A DNA stretch of 64,000 nt from Gnetum montanum (Eukaryota > Streptophyta > Gnetopsida > Gnetales > Gnetaceae): NCBI GenBank assembly GCA_015680685.1, contig MNCI01002242.1, positions 62,001 to 126,000 of the forward strand, written 5' to 3'. Made by a program: the position numbers and the translations under genes. Under the pieces are notes generated by a model, which saw nothing but the letters and a program-made list of their open reading frames with translations, did not search any database and had not been told where the DNA came from. Shown here one piece after another: positions 48,061 through 59,200 of the stretch (its first letter is position 1; the number at the start of each line of letters is the position of its first letter).

Positions 48061-49400
48061 AACTTGGCCATGAACTGTGTTGTTCCCATCATGTAGAGCA
48101 TTAAGGATACCTTTGTGGCCATAGTTCATACTACTCCTACAAGGGAGTGGTATCTAATATCAGATTTTACCTTATGCACAATGAACCTTCACAAGGCCTA
48201 ACTATTGCTCAAAGGGATGCTGTATGTAAATGATCAAAATAGTATGTCATTGTAGGTGATAATACATTATGTCAATAGTCCTATGATGACATATTTTTAG
48301 TGTTCTTGGGTACAATAGAAGCCCAAATAGTCCTAGAGCAAGTTCATGAAGGTTTCTATGGAGGACATATAGGAGTTAGAGCTATGGCTACTAAGATTAG
48401 ACAATTAGGCTATTACTAGTCCTATATGGAAAGCAACTGTCTAAAGAATGTTAAAACTTGTGATACATGCCAATAACAGAGCAATCTCATACATGTACCA
48501 TCAACTGAGTTTCACACTACTCAAATAACCTAGTCATTTCAACGATGGGTGTTGGATATCATTAGATCAATAACACCTAAGTCCTTTCTAGGACATAGCT
48601 TTATCATGAAAGTAACTGAATATTTCACAAAGTGGGTTGAAGCTATTCCCCTGAAAAAGACTACATCCAAACAATTTTGTATATTCATACTTGACAACAT
48701 AGTAGCCCATTTTGATATACCTATGATGATAGTCACTCATAATGGACTACAATTTAGTAGCTAAGAAACAAGGAATTTCTATCACGACCTCGGCATTAAG
48801 TACTTTTTCTCATCAACATATTACCCTTAGGCCAATGGACAAGCTAAAGCAAGTAATAAGGCCATCATCAACTTTCTCAAAAAGATGTTGAAAAATAGCA
48901 AACGCAAGTTGCATGAGCAGCTTATCCATGCACTTTGGGCCTATAGAACAATCTATCATACAAGAACCAATGTAACTTCTTATAGCCTAGTTTATGGTTC
49001 TAAAGTTGTTTTATCTCTTGAATTGAAGGTGTCTTCCCTCCAAGTAGCCTTATTTGACTTCATCAATGATGAACAACACAAGAAGCTATAGACCATGGAC
49101 CCCAACTTAGTGGAGGAGCAATGGGTGGGAACACTTGCTCACATTGAGTAGTATCAAGAGAGGTAGAAATAGTAACACAATCATAACTTGACTAAGCGTA
49201 AGATCAAGGAAGGTTACCTAGTCCTCAAATCCATGTGTGAGCATGCAAATAAATCCTCAACCAACTAGGAAGATCCCTTCTTGGTCACTAGAGCCTATGG
49301 CATCAAAGCATTTAAGATCATAGACATGAATGGGAATGAGTTGGTTAATTTGATTAATCATTCCTATCTAAAGTCTTACTACATGTAGCTTACTAGAACT
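48061..49400 (+). pseudogene. int: Integrase of Tat element C
   Basis: HHCC finger: 'HEGFYGGHIGVRAMATKIRQ' (48348) and 'CDTCQ' (48460). Core: 'VLDIIRSI' (first Asp kept, 48550), 'IVTHNGLQFSS' (48731; second Asp changed to His), 'YYP' then 'ANGQAKASNKAIINFLKK' (48830; catalytic Glu changed to Lys). Downstream 'LHEQLIHALWAYRT' (48911) and 'SLVYGSKVVLSLEL' (48986) match ALWAYRT and LVYGTEAVLP-x-E. The C-terminal part ends 'NELVNLINHSYLKSYY' (49335-49385), the N-G-x-x-L-x-x-x-W-N-x-x-x-L-K-x-Y-Y type tail. With two catalytic residues lost it is inactive. Confidence 0.87.
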
Positions 49401-49429
49401 GCTAGCCAATGGTCAACATCGATCACCTG

Positions 49430-49575
49430 TCGAGGCCTTAAACTAGTAAGATGGCCTGCTAGGACCTAAAACTAATGAAATTATGATATGCTAAGACCTC
49501 AAACTTACACTATGACTTGCCAGGGCCTTAAACTGACATCATGGTTCATCATGACCTTAAATTGGCAACCTTGGT
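49430..49575 (+). repeat. Short direct repeats after integrase (element C)
   Basis: Four degenerate GGCCTTAAACTAG-type units. Confidence 0.75.
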
Positions 49576-50205
49576 GATCTTGGTAGCTTGTCTTTATTCA
49601 TCATTCTATGTGTCCATATGCATTGTAACATGAAAACGTGTTTTCTTTGTTGTTTTTTCTTGTCCTCTTAGATTTGTGCTTGTAGGATGAAGCCTAGAGT
49701 CATCATTAAGGTGCAACTCATCATGGTAGGAAGTCACCACGTAACCTCAAAGCACAAGATTTAGTGAGTTTGTCCTATTGTTCCAAGAGTGCTTGTCTCA
49801 TTTCCATTCTCACTATCAATTCTTTGAACCCAACCCCATAACCTTATTATAGCCTTACCCTAAATTGCAATGTTAACCTAGCTTTAGCATGCATGCATTA
49901 TGGCCTTAACACATCCCTTTGTCATGCTTCATCATCAAGTCCATTGAACGTAATACATCTCATTCAACTGGAAAACCACTAAGTCCATCAAGTATAACAC
50001 ATCTAATTTGATCAAAAAGCCATTAAGTCTGTTGGAATTAGCACACCTTGAAACACCGTAGAAATTGTGAATCGGCCTTAGGCGAAGATTCATGATTCGA
50101 GCAAAGGTTCGCGACAGAAATCCAGAAGACAAAGCAGGGTAAAGAGGTGCGTAGTATCAAGTCTCCAAGTTCCTTATAGATGTCAATCTTATTGAGTTTT
50201 CTTTC

Positions 50206-50722
50206 TTTACGCTACATTACGCAACATAGCGTAGTGTCGCTCAGCGTGAATTTGTTTAACATAGCCTGATAGCAGAAAGTAACTTACTTCGGCAATTTTG
50301 ATGCAGTTTAAAATTTAAGACTTGTCGCATATTCTGCTAAGTCTTTTGTTCAGGGCTGAGTTTACGCTCCGTTACGTAGAGCAGTATAACGAGCTTCAAG
50401 AAAAATGAAGTCAGAGTCAAAGGAAGCGCGGCAGATTGATTTCTTCTTTTTTTCAGATTGGTAGCTTTACACTCATTACGCTAAGTAGCATAGACAAGCG
50501 TAACTTATTGTAAATTTAACCATTTTTATGCTCTATTACGCTTTGCGGCGTGAATGAGCGTAAAACAGCTTGAATCAACTACTTCCATGCTCTATTACGC
50601 TCTGCCACGCATCTAAGCGTAAATAAGTGTAATACAGCGTAAAGCCGGCTAAAGCAGTATCAGATATGCATCTGCTATCCACACGCACAATACGCTGATG
50701 AGCGTATTATGCGTAATCATGA
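50206..50722 (+). repeat. Six or more TTACGC...GCGTAA inverted-repeat units in the solo LTR U3
   Basis: Units near 50206-50254, 50361-50396, 50466-50504, 50526-50566, 50585-50626 and 50681-50717, each with 'TTACGCT' words at one end and 'AGCGTAA' or 'GCGTGAA' at the other, upstream of the TATA box. Confidence 0.8.
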
Positions 50723-50883
50723 AGCAGCTTTGGCGGAAGTGGTCGACAGCGTACTTTGCCCCCCTTCCCAAAAACGTGACGCGACATGACCAATTTCAAC
50801 ATAAAGTTTACCAAGTCAATGGTATTTTGAAGGTTCGAGACACGTGTCATCAGGGACGTGCCTTCTCCACATGTTGTCGAACT

Positions 50884-50890
50884 TATAAAT
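50884..50890 (+). promoter_or_regulatory. TATA box of the solo LTR
   Basis: 'CTTATAAATACTC' about 835 bp into the LTR, after the inverted-repeat cluster, as expected for a U3/R border upstream of a long R-U5. Confidence 0.6.
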
Positions 50891-52117
50891 ACTCTAGTTG
50901 ACGAAGAAACAAGGGCTGGCATTTTTCGACTTTTGGTAGTTATCATCTTGGAGCAAAGACAGGAGGCATCTTTGAGCATTGGCAGTAGGAGCGATCACTT
51001 CTTTTTGGAAAAAATACAGTTCTCCCCATTAGTGATCATTGGCAGCTTTGAGCAGAGACTACCAAGGGCAAAGGAAATAGATCAGAGATCGAGCGATCAT
51101 CTGGTATGGTTGGCAAGATCGATCGATCAGAAACAGTTGATCGATAAACATCAAGGCTTGACCTTCCTTGCAACCCATCTTTGGCTTACGAGGTTGACCG
51201 AGCTTCATTCTGTACTCCTTGTTGAATAGTTTTCTTGTTATTTTATGTATGTTTCGCATAAGATAATCGGAGTTTTTCCATTGGAACTTTGTATACAATA
51301 TACTCAGTTTTTCGGGTCAAAGCGTAGATCTTGGGATTGCGCATTTTTCTTAAATCCGATTCTCCTTGTCGTGATAATGTTGTCATTATTGCAATTTATC
51401 TACATTTTTTTCTTCTCCTTTGGCGATTCATCGAATTAGATTGTTTCACAGAATATCTATAATATTCGTCGATTTACTGATTGAGTAAGTCCCTGTCTGA
51501 TCGACAAGACCGTTCAGGGCACCGCAGATTCATTTTTTCCAGCATGGCCCTCGCACAGATCCGTGGTTAAGACTGTGTACACAGGTTTCATTCGGTATTT
51601 TCCAGCGGTCGACATTTTCCATCATTACACACCTCATCTAGTAAGAAAACCATGTTAGAATTAGCCTTGGTAAAGAAACCCAATGAAGGTTTCACCCCAT
51701 AAATGCAAAAGAAATGGAGGAGCAAACTACCAAGAAGTTGAATGATCCATGAAGACCAAATACCTAAACTAGCAGCTCCAAACATGTAAAAGAAGGATCC
51801 TAATGGCCAAAGAAACCTTGAAACAAGGTGCTAGATCTTCAAATGCATTTGCCAAGTTACTAACATCTCAAACCACCAATAGACTAACATGTTGGTGCTA
51901 TAACCATGATGTCAACATTTGGAATGCATTGTTAGCCCTCATAAACATTTCCCTATGACCTTATTACCACTTCCTGATCATACCCTTGTCCCATCATCAA
52001 AAGCACTCTTTGGCATGATTTGACATGATTGAATCAAGCATGGAAAAGGATCGTTAGTGGTGGACCTATAGTGGTGTTTTGTATTCTTTGTCAATGCCTC
52101 TCGAGTTAATCCTCCAA

Positions 52118-53537
52118 TGAAACACCACAAAATTTGCATATAGTAACCTTTGTAACCTCATCCCTTGAAATCTGAGGCTAAACTTCATTGTAAATATGAA
52201 GATTGTAATCCATAAGGTGTAATCTCACATACTTTATACTTTTAGGTCTAAAGAAAATGCCTCATAAGTCACTAAAGCCTCATCCCCCAAGTGAAAAAAG
52301 TCATACAATATCTATATTTAGGCTTAAGAGGGTTAAAATGCCTTTTGGAATGCCAAGATTGGTATTTTGATGGGTTTTATGGGGGGTATAGCATTTTCTA
52401 CACTAGAGACACCTACATGGGGGTATGACTCACCTACCCCCAATGTGGAGGGGTGTGATAGCATTAATGCCAAGCATGGAGTTTGGCATCATTCATGCCC
52501 AGTGTGGAGGGTATAAACCTTACCCCCCAGTGTTGATCCAACATGACCAAGATCTCAACACAGCATCAACTCTAGCGAGGATCTTGTACATCAACATTGT
52601 TGTTGGCAGGTCCAATGTGGATGAAAAGATCCAGCATGGGTGAAATTCTCATTTACTATTTTTAGTAAATGGAATGGTTTTGATGTCATGGGGGTATAAC
52701 ACTTATCCCATATAGTAGCCCCCCTTGATTTTCATACCGAACACACCTGCACGTAGCTAGAATTTTCATCAATCAAGTTAAAATTTGTAGCATCAATTCA
52801 ACATAATTTGCAACAAGATTTATGGCCAAAAACCCTATAAAACTTAAGCCCATGCACCATGAAATGGTTCAATACTTTTGGCATTTTGTATACATTGGCA
52901 TTTTGGACACTTGAGAGCTCTTACAACCTTGTAAAAATGTAGCTTCTCAAACCCCTCAGCATGGAACCCCCATAGCTTGTTATCCCTCCTTGAGATTTGT
53001 GAACCTTTGATATCTATGCTAAGATCCTAGGAACCACAACTCTCAACATTGCTTACTCTAATAGCCTAATTTCCTCACACCTCTCATCCCCCCACATCAA
53101 TAATGCAATAGATCTAATGTGGTAGCAGTGAAGGTTCAAAAGTATTGAAAGTGGAAGGACTTCCAAATCATGGATTTGATGGTAGTAGCTTTATTAGACC
53201 CTGAGCCCCCATGGAAGTGAAACCCCCTTGCTACAATAGGCCATCCTCTACACATTTTCTATACCTTTTTTATTTTTCTAAAATAAAGTTTGCAGTTCCA
53301 TTTGTGTACAAGCTTCATTCATTAGTTTTATTTTGGTGTAATTTTCATTTAGACTTGTATTCCATGTTTGCATTTTTGTTACACCATTTTGCATCTTGTA
53401 AGTCCCTAGGTGATTTGCTAGATCATCCAAGATACCATAGATTTTATTTTTCTTGGGGAGGCTCTAGAGATTTGAGGTCAAAAGCTATGGACACTGGGAG
53501 TTAGTTTCTCCAACAACTAATATTTTCAGTCACAACA
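52118..53537 (+). repeat. 3' LTR of element C
   Basis: 1420 bp, starts TGAAACACCA and ends CACAACA. It is complete and serves as the reference for the gap-truncated 5' LTR. TATAAAA at 52836-52842, 'TTTACTATTTTTAGTAAA' near 52649. Confidence 0.85.
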
Positions 53538-53542
53538 AGATT

Positions 53543-54430
53543 TGTTCTTAAATCTCATGAAATTTTTCTTCATATCAATAAATCTGTAATACCATCAAGA
53601 TCTAGTATGGAGACTTTTGAAACCAAAGCCTTCAATTAGTAGTATCTTATAATAATAGATAAAATTTTAAGATTTTCAATATAGATATCAACATAGGACA
53701 ATAATTTTCCTTTGGATGTTGAACACAAGAATTCTTTTATCATAACTTATCTATTGTGAATAGAATGGTATTCTTACTTTGAGGAGTTTAGGATCAATTA
53801 GCTTCTTGTAGAAATGCATTCATGAATTTCCCAAGATAGAATGCAGTAGCAACTTATGCACTAAGAATCATTTGTAGCACTTCTAAGATCAAGTATGAAG
53901 ACATTTCAAAATCAAAGTCTTCTATTAGTAATATCCATGATTCAAATATATATAGTAGATAATTCACAAGGAAATCCCTTTGAAATGATGCTTTTATTAC
54001 AAGATTCATGAATTACATATAAGGATCCAAACTCAAATGGTCTTATCACCAATAAAAAACCTTTAAAAATGGTTTGAACTTTTATGATAGCATTAGAATC
54101 TAATAAGTAATGTAGATCATAAAGATATGAGTTGTATCACAAGACATATATAATCTATTTAATGACCAAACTTACCTAATATTACCTTCTATATTCTTGG
54201 TTCTTGTTTATTAACCCTTAAGTAAATCAATTTAATGTTCATTAAATTCATTTTTCTTCATCTGTAACTTAATACCTTATAAAAACAAGTGTGGATTTCT
54301 TTAGATAAACAAATATTTATAGTAACATCCATTCAAAAATTTGCTAGCCACTAGTATTTGTAAATATAAACAAATTTTAAAAAATCAACATGTCAACAAA
54401 AATTATAAACCTACTTACCATTACATATCT
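53543..54430 (-). other. Noncoding internal region of element D, continued
   Basis: Resumes element D after the insertion of C. Words such as 'GAAGACATTTCAAAATCAAAG' style repeats occur twice (near 53608 and 53900). No coding motif. Confidence 0.6.
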
Positions 54431-55587
54431 TGCTTGCATCTAGGAATGATCATGATTAATGGAGTTTAGAATGAAGTCCTCTATTATGGAGTACCTCCTT
54501 AGCATGCATATGATCTTTACCTTTTCTAACATCAAGATGTTTGTTTGAGTCTCTAGCTTCTACCTCTATCTTTCTCACCTTGGGCCTCCAAACCTTTCTA
54601 ACCTACAAGTCATACTTTCTAGGCTTCTTTTGATAAGACCATGTAGTAAATTCATAATGCTTTAACTATAAATAATAATGAGATTACTTATGCCCATATT
54701 TTCCACAAAAATAACACATAGTTTTTTTTTCATTTTGGTTGCATGTACAAACCTAGGTGTGTACCTCCCATTTGATGAAGTGCCTATAGATGTTTCATTG
54801 TGGAAATTATTTCTTAGATCTCTTCCATTATTTTGATCTTCACCTTGTTCCAACATGATTTGTAAAGTATTATTCTCTTGTGTTATCCTTTCTTTGATGA
54901 GCTTCATATCTACAAGATCCTACTCATAGGAAAGGGTTAACTTTTGATTCTTAGCCCTTAGGTCTAAGTTTTTCTTTTCAAGATCTAAGAATTTCTAATT
55001 TAGTTGTGAAATTTCTAGTTCTTTATCTTGTAAGACCTTTTTCATTTTGATACATAAACTTTAAAAGGAAATTATCTCATTAAAAAGTAGCTCATATCTT
55101 TCTTCTAAAGAAGTCTCATCTTCTTCAACTTCATTATCAAAGATTAAATCATTAATGGGTTCTTGATTTGCCAAGGCTATATGTGAACAATATGAATCTT
55201 CAAGTGTATTTCTTGTTTCCTCTTCATCATCCCAACTTATATACATGTTACTTCTTCTCCTTTCTTCACTATACTCTTTCTCTTGTGACTTGAAACATTG
55301 GGGCATTCAAAAGCCATATGGCCTCTTCCACCACATATCCAACATTTCATAGAGAAGGTATAAAAATTTGAAAGTTTATATTGCATACCTCTAGTCTTAC
55401 CTTTGCTGCCCAAAATGTCTCTTTCCAAGATGTATGCACAAACTAAGAACATTATGTACTTAAAGAACTCTTGCATTTGAGTCTTCTAGCATGTAAAGGT
55501 GACCCCATTGAACATTGATGACTTGATGTATGATCCTCTTTCCATCGTTTACTCCTACATTGCTATGCTCAAAATTAGGAGTACCAT
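54431..55587 (-). pseudogene. gag: Copia-type gag of element D: two zinc knuckles and a coiled coil
   Basis: Minus strand, reading down from the PBS. 'MKCWICGGRGHMAFECPN' (about 55345-55292) is a perfect CCHC zinc knuckle. An acidic segment ('SWDDEEETRNTLEDS', 'VEEDETSLEERYELL') and a coiled-coil stretch ('QDKELEISQLN', 'LDLEKKNLDLRAKNQKL') follow, then in another frame 'MCYFCGKYGHK' near 54710, a second knuckle lacking its last Cys. The tail 'QKKPRKYDL' and 'VRKVWRPKV' (about 54620) resembles the stretch before protease in large plant copia polyproteins. The capsid (UBN2-like) domain that should precede the first knuckle is missing: only 240 bp separate it from the PBS. Frame changes and a few stops occur. 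No protease follows. Confidence 0.8.
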
Positions 55588-55601
55588 GCTCTAATATCGC
55601 T
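55588..55601 (-). promoter_or_regulatory. Primer-binding site of element D
   Basis: Minus strand 'AGCGATATTAGAGC' directly after the 5' LTR, a decayed form of TGGTATCAGAGC, the initiator methionine tRNA site usual for plant copia elements. Confidence 0.7.
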
Positions 55602-56731
55602 TGTGGATTGAGAACTTAGAAGGGGGATTAAATAATTTTTCCAGTTAAAATTACTGTAGCCACCAAAATCAAAGATAATTTTTACATGGTTCCCCAACTT
55701 GGGTATGTCCACACTTGGAGGATAGAATCCTTGCATACCTCTATACTTTGATCCTTTAAAAATGTGGTTTGGAGGGCACAATAACCTTTACAAGCTTTGA
55801 GATTCACTCTGAATTGTTTCATCACTATGAAACCACTCAACCTTGCAAGGTCCCAACAAGTTCAAAATATGGTTTAAAGGATCCCACAACTTTTATAACC
55901 ATCAACTCTATACCAAAGTGTTTTGTTGGTGAAAAATCACTCAACCCCGCAAGATCCTGATAAGCTCAACATAGATTCCTTCTTGCAAGAAGCACATAAA
56001 CCCCACAAGGCTACAAATAAAATAGAAAATAAAGAAAAACAAGAAGAGAGTGTAACTACACTTTATAAGTTTCTTGCATTCAAGCTTTCATAAAACAATA
56101 TACAAATGATATACAATAAAGAACACAAATGCTACATAAGATGTATACAATGATGATCCAATTGTGTGCATAGTGCACTCTAATTCTCATGAATTTTGCT
56201 CTATTTTATACTCTTCAAGTTACTAAAAATCCCTTGGAATTCATCCAACAACTAGCCAGTGGCTAGAGAACATCTAGCAAAGACGTCTATCTTTTAGTGG
56301 AGACATCTATCTTTCAATATAGATGTCTATCTATCAATTTCTTCAACTCAAGAAAGACATCTCCCTTGATGTGCAGATGTCTACACATAGATATCTATCC
56401 TTAGACATCTATCTTAGGAGGTAGACATCTACTGTCAGAATAAGACATCTACCCTGCAAGCACTTTTGAACTTTAAATCTCCCTCTAACATTTTAGCATA
56501 TTGGAAGTCCCTGAACATCTTGAATTGGCTCATAGACTCTGTTAACATCCATGTTCTTAACTTGTCCTCTCTAGTCTTTGTTTCATCATTGAGCTTATAT
56601 TCTTGAAGTCTTGTCTCTCTATTTGAAGTTCTTTGCTAATTAACTTTCTTATGGCCCTACAAGATCACAATCACATACACATTCTACATTCTCCTTTTTC
56701 TCTAAGGTTTTTACATACCAAAATTTCAACA
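55602..56731 (-). repeat. 5' LTR of element D (right copy)
   Basis: On the plus strand starts TGTGGATTGAGAACTTAG and ends AAATTTCAACA, 1130 bp. Collinear with 28653-29782. A cluster of about ten AGACATCT/AGATGTCT words lies at 56275-56455. Confidence 0.87.
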
Positions 56732-56736
56732 ACACA

Positions 56737-57863
56737 TACATTGGTTAGTCAAGCCATACATACAACCCTACATCCTAGCACTTGCATCCCTTTGATCACC
56801 TACTAGCCTACCTTCTTATTGGAATTTATTGTTCTATAATCTAGTTGATCATAGATCATATAGTTGGGACAATCCCTATGGATGTACCTAACCTTGCTAC
56901 AAAAAAGAAAGTAGGAGAATCACAAGTGGTTCCATTACTTAAATACTACTAATGTTGGACACCTGATCTATACTCTTTTACCCATTTGTATCCATCCAAT
57001 TTTTTCTTTAAAGAGAATTAACCCCACTTTCGGAAACAATCTTCATGCACTACTTTTACCAACTCACTACTCTCTAAATGCATTGCATGAACACATGCAT
57101 CCTCATATTTCTAAAAATGAAGGGAAAATACTGATCCTTGATGGACACATGTCGAGCATAAAAAAACTTATTCATCCAAACTTTTCTGTTTATATGTATG
57201 TGAGGTACATGCATACTTAGCTTAGAAAATTACCATTGTACTTTGTACTAGAATAATTACCCTCATAGAGTTGATAAAACTCATCAACCTTTTCCTTCAT
57301 GTACTCTAAAGGAATATAACACTTAGTGAAAATAAGTAAAATCTCACTTTAATAAACATCACTATCCTCCTAACACCATGTCTTCTCTTGAATAGTCCAC
57401 CAATGTCTAGTTAATTACTTCAGCTAGTAGATTGTCAATTTCATTTGTTGCTTAGAGTATAACCTCTTAGCTTGAAGGCCTTAATGTTCTCCTCCAACCA
57501 CTTAGTAGTAGTAGTAGAATCCCCCTCACCCTTAAAGGTAGTTGATCCTAACTTACGAAATTATTTCATAAGTTCTCACTCCAGGAATTACCTTCCATCA
57601 CTACCACTACGCAAACTAGCATGTGATAAAGGCATGTTCAAGTTCTTCTCCATCTATTAATGAAGGAACTAAGATTAGTGATTAATTTCCACATAGCTAA
57701 TTTTCTCATTCAAAGAAAGATTAACAGATGTAAGAGCCTTCTCCTATGATCCTTTCTTGTACACCTCTAAAGGATTCAAAATAGTTTTAGGAATTAGAGT
57801 TAGGCTACTAAATCCAACATCTACATTCCTACCACACTAATGTCCATGTCCATCACTTGCCAT
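56737..57863 (-). pseudogene. gag: Gag of chromovirus-like Ty3/gypsy element F, right half of the split element
   Basis: Starts 'MASDGHGH' at 57863 on the minus strand, 42 bp after the PBS. The retrotransposon gag domain shows 'FRKLGSTTFKGEGDSTTTT' and 'KWLEENIKAF' (57555-57470), then 'YIPLEYMKEKVDEFYQLYEG' and 'YNGNF' (about 57310-57230), as in family members with F-x-x-L-x-P-x-F-x-G and K-Y-x-P-x-x-x-x-x-x-K. Stops and frameshifts are present. It ends at the target duplication of element D; the protease continues at 28647. Confidence 0.78.
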
Positions 57864-57904
57864 TACTATAAATAATCACAAGACATCAAGGACTTATCAT
57901 GACC

Positions 57905-57920
57905 TATCTCTAATACTAGC
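57905..57920 (-). promoter_or_regulatory. Primer-binding site of element F
   Basis: Minus strand 'GCTAGTATTAGAGATA' just after LTR end GTTACA, a decayed TGGTATCAGAGC (initiator methionine tRNA) site, as usual for chromoviruses. Confidence 0.7.
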
Positions 57921-57921
57921 T

Positions 57922-58850
57922 TGTAACACCCTCACAACTAGCCCTAGTTAAGAGAACATTACATTAGGTATGAATCCCCTAAATGCATGATCATGGCAAT
58001 AACTAATAATGAATCAAATGTGCTAATAAACTATGAAAAGAAAAGTAATAATAATATCAAGAAGCCATGACCAAAAGATACTAACTTGAATCATAATTAA
58101 AGATAATATTCTAAGTATATAAAGAAATACAATAGCTCTATAAATACATATTAAGCATAAATAATCCATCATCCACAAGAAATAAAATACATAATATGCT
58201 CAACACATGAATATTCATTTCATAGTCATATAAAGTATATTTAAAATTAGTTTAATACAAGTCCATCATCTTAAATTATAAATTATCATATATCAATCTA
58301 CCACTAAAAAACAGATAAGCTAAACATATAAAATCATCATCTAAAAAGCCTATGATCCTCCTACACCTCCTAGTCCTGGTAATCTAAAATAAAAAAGGAA
58401 ATCAATAAAACTAGGTGAGAAACTTTAGCACTTTTTCCTAATCAATCAAAGATAAGTATCATGAATGAGGGCTAGGCAAAGGGATATTAACCTTCAAGAA
58501 CATGTTAGTACAACATGCATGTAACATACATACACATCAAACAGAGTAAGTGAGACCACCAAAATAAGACATCATGGTCCACTCCAACCCATCGACTTGC
58601 AAATAAGAGGAGACTAGCATGAACTACTTAGTTTCAAGCATGAGAATCATTTCTATGAATACTCAACCTATCATCAATCAATCATACTATCATATGCATG
58701 GATTTATTAATTAATTCTCAACTAGCATAGTGTTAGTTGAATAGCCTAGTAGAAATAGCATGAATGTATTCCTCTTAACTTCTCCATATTTCTTTTATGT
58801 TGATTAGAGTAGGAAGTATTGGAAATATTTACTTTGATATTGGTAACTTT
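57922..58850 (-). repeat. 5' LTR of element F, outer end not resolved
   Basis: On the plus strand begins TGTAACACCCTCAC directly beside the PBS, so this is the inner end of the LTR. The outer end is a guess, placed before the LTR-like promoter at 58856. The sequence is AT-rich with no coding motif. Confidence 0.5.
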
Positions 58851-58855
58851 ACTCT

Positions 58856-59200
58856 GATGTAATAGTTGTTATAAGTATTCTTTGTTTGAAGACAATGGAT
58901 CCTAGATAGTTAGACAATGAGCAAATTACTAAAAAGAGTAAGAAAAGGATAAGAAACTTCATGCATGGCTCATTTTGAAAGAGGTAAAATCCTATACAAA
59001 AAATTATAAATAAGGATGGATTCCTCTCATCATAATTACCTTTCATTGTTGATTTGAAGTGAATAGAAGCTTATCCTTTCTTCAATTCTTACATGCTCTT
59101 GTGTAAGCTTCTATGTGCTTGAGGAAGCTCTTCGAGCTTCTTCCCTTTTTATTTTTTACCTTCTTGTATCATGGTTGTTACATCTTGAAAAGTAAATCCT
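58856..59200 (+). repeat. LTR-like promoter fragment
   Basis: Begins TGTAATAGTTGTTATAAG and carries the TATA box 'TTATAAATAAGG' near 59005, followed by a pyrimidine-rich leader, the style of a small copia LTR. Its partner, PBS and target duplication were not found. Confidence 0.3.

Larger units (their letters stand above)
50049..51629. repeat. Solo LTR, 1581 bp, with target duplication CACCT
   Basis: Starts TGAAACACCG and ends ATCATTACA, flanked by CACCT at 50044-50048 and 51630-51634. The left host unit 'AAGTCTGTTGGAATTAGCA' continues on the right with 'CATCTAGTAAGAAAACC', like its neighbours, and elements A and C agree outside it. Unlike the rest of the window it is rich in CpG. A TATA box 'TATAAAT' lies at 50884-50890, so transcription would run plus. 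There is no coding domain, PBS or PPT, so it is a solo LTR. Its parent family is not otherwise present here. Short open frames inside are not genes. Confidence 0.88.
49576..52117 (+). other. 3' UTR of element C, interrupted by the solo LTR
   Basis: 49576-50043 and 51635-52117 align with A 8331-9241. A 44-bp unit beginning AAGTC is repeated at 49937, 49981 and 50025, and the third copy contains the insertion site. Confidence 0.75.
31222..53537 (+). mobile_element. Tat-type Ty3/gypsy element C, full-length, inactive
   Basis: Order: 5' LTR (31222 into the N gap), leader, gag, protease, short repeats, antisense gene, array of about 185 bp, short repeats, spacer, pol (RT, RNase H, second RNase H, integrase), short repeats, 3' UTR with a solo LTR insertion, 3' LTR ending 53537. 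Flanks are AGATG (31217-31221) and AGATT (53538-53542), a 5-bp target duplication with one change. The second, archaeal-type RNase H after the normal one places it in the Tat lineage. At about 22.3 kb (20.7 kb without the solo LTR) it is large, as is usual for Tat/Ogre relatives. Confidence 0.85.
28653..56731 (-). mobile_element. Copia-type gag-only LTR element D, split by Tat element C
   Basis: Two similar LTRs of 1130 bp each (28653-29782 and 55602-56731) in the same orientation, starting TG and ending CA, flanked by GCACA (28648-28652) and ACACA (56732-56736), a 5-bp target duplication with one change. Minus-strand order: 5' LTR, methionine-tRNA-type PBS, gag with two zinc knuckles, noncoding sequence, purine tract, 3' LTR. 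Without the 22.3-kb insertion of C the internal region is about 3.5 kb. No protease, integrase or RT is seen. Element G (60343 onward) has the same layout. Confidence 0.8.

Noticed and set aside
50698-51298. Overlapping frames of 67-123 codons inside the solo LTR
   Set aside because: No motif; the start/end TG...CA and target duplication show an LTR, which is noncoding here.
53211-53504. Plus-strand frame of 97 codons
   Set aside because: Lies within the 3' LTR of element C; no motif.
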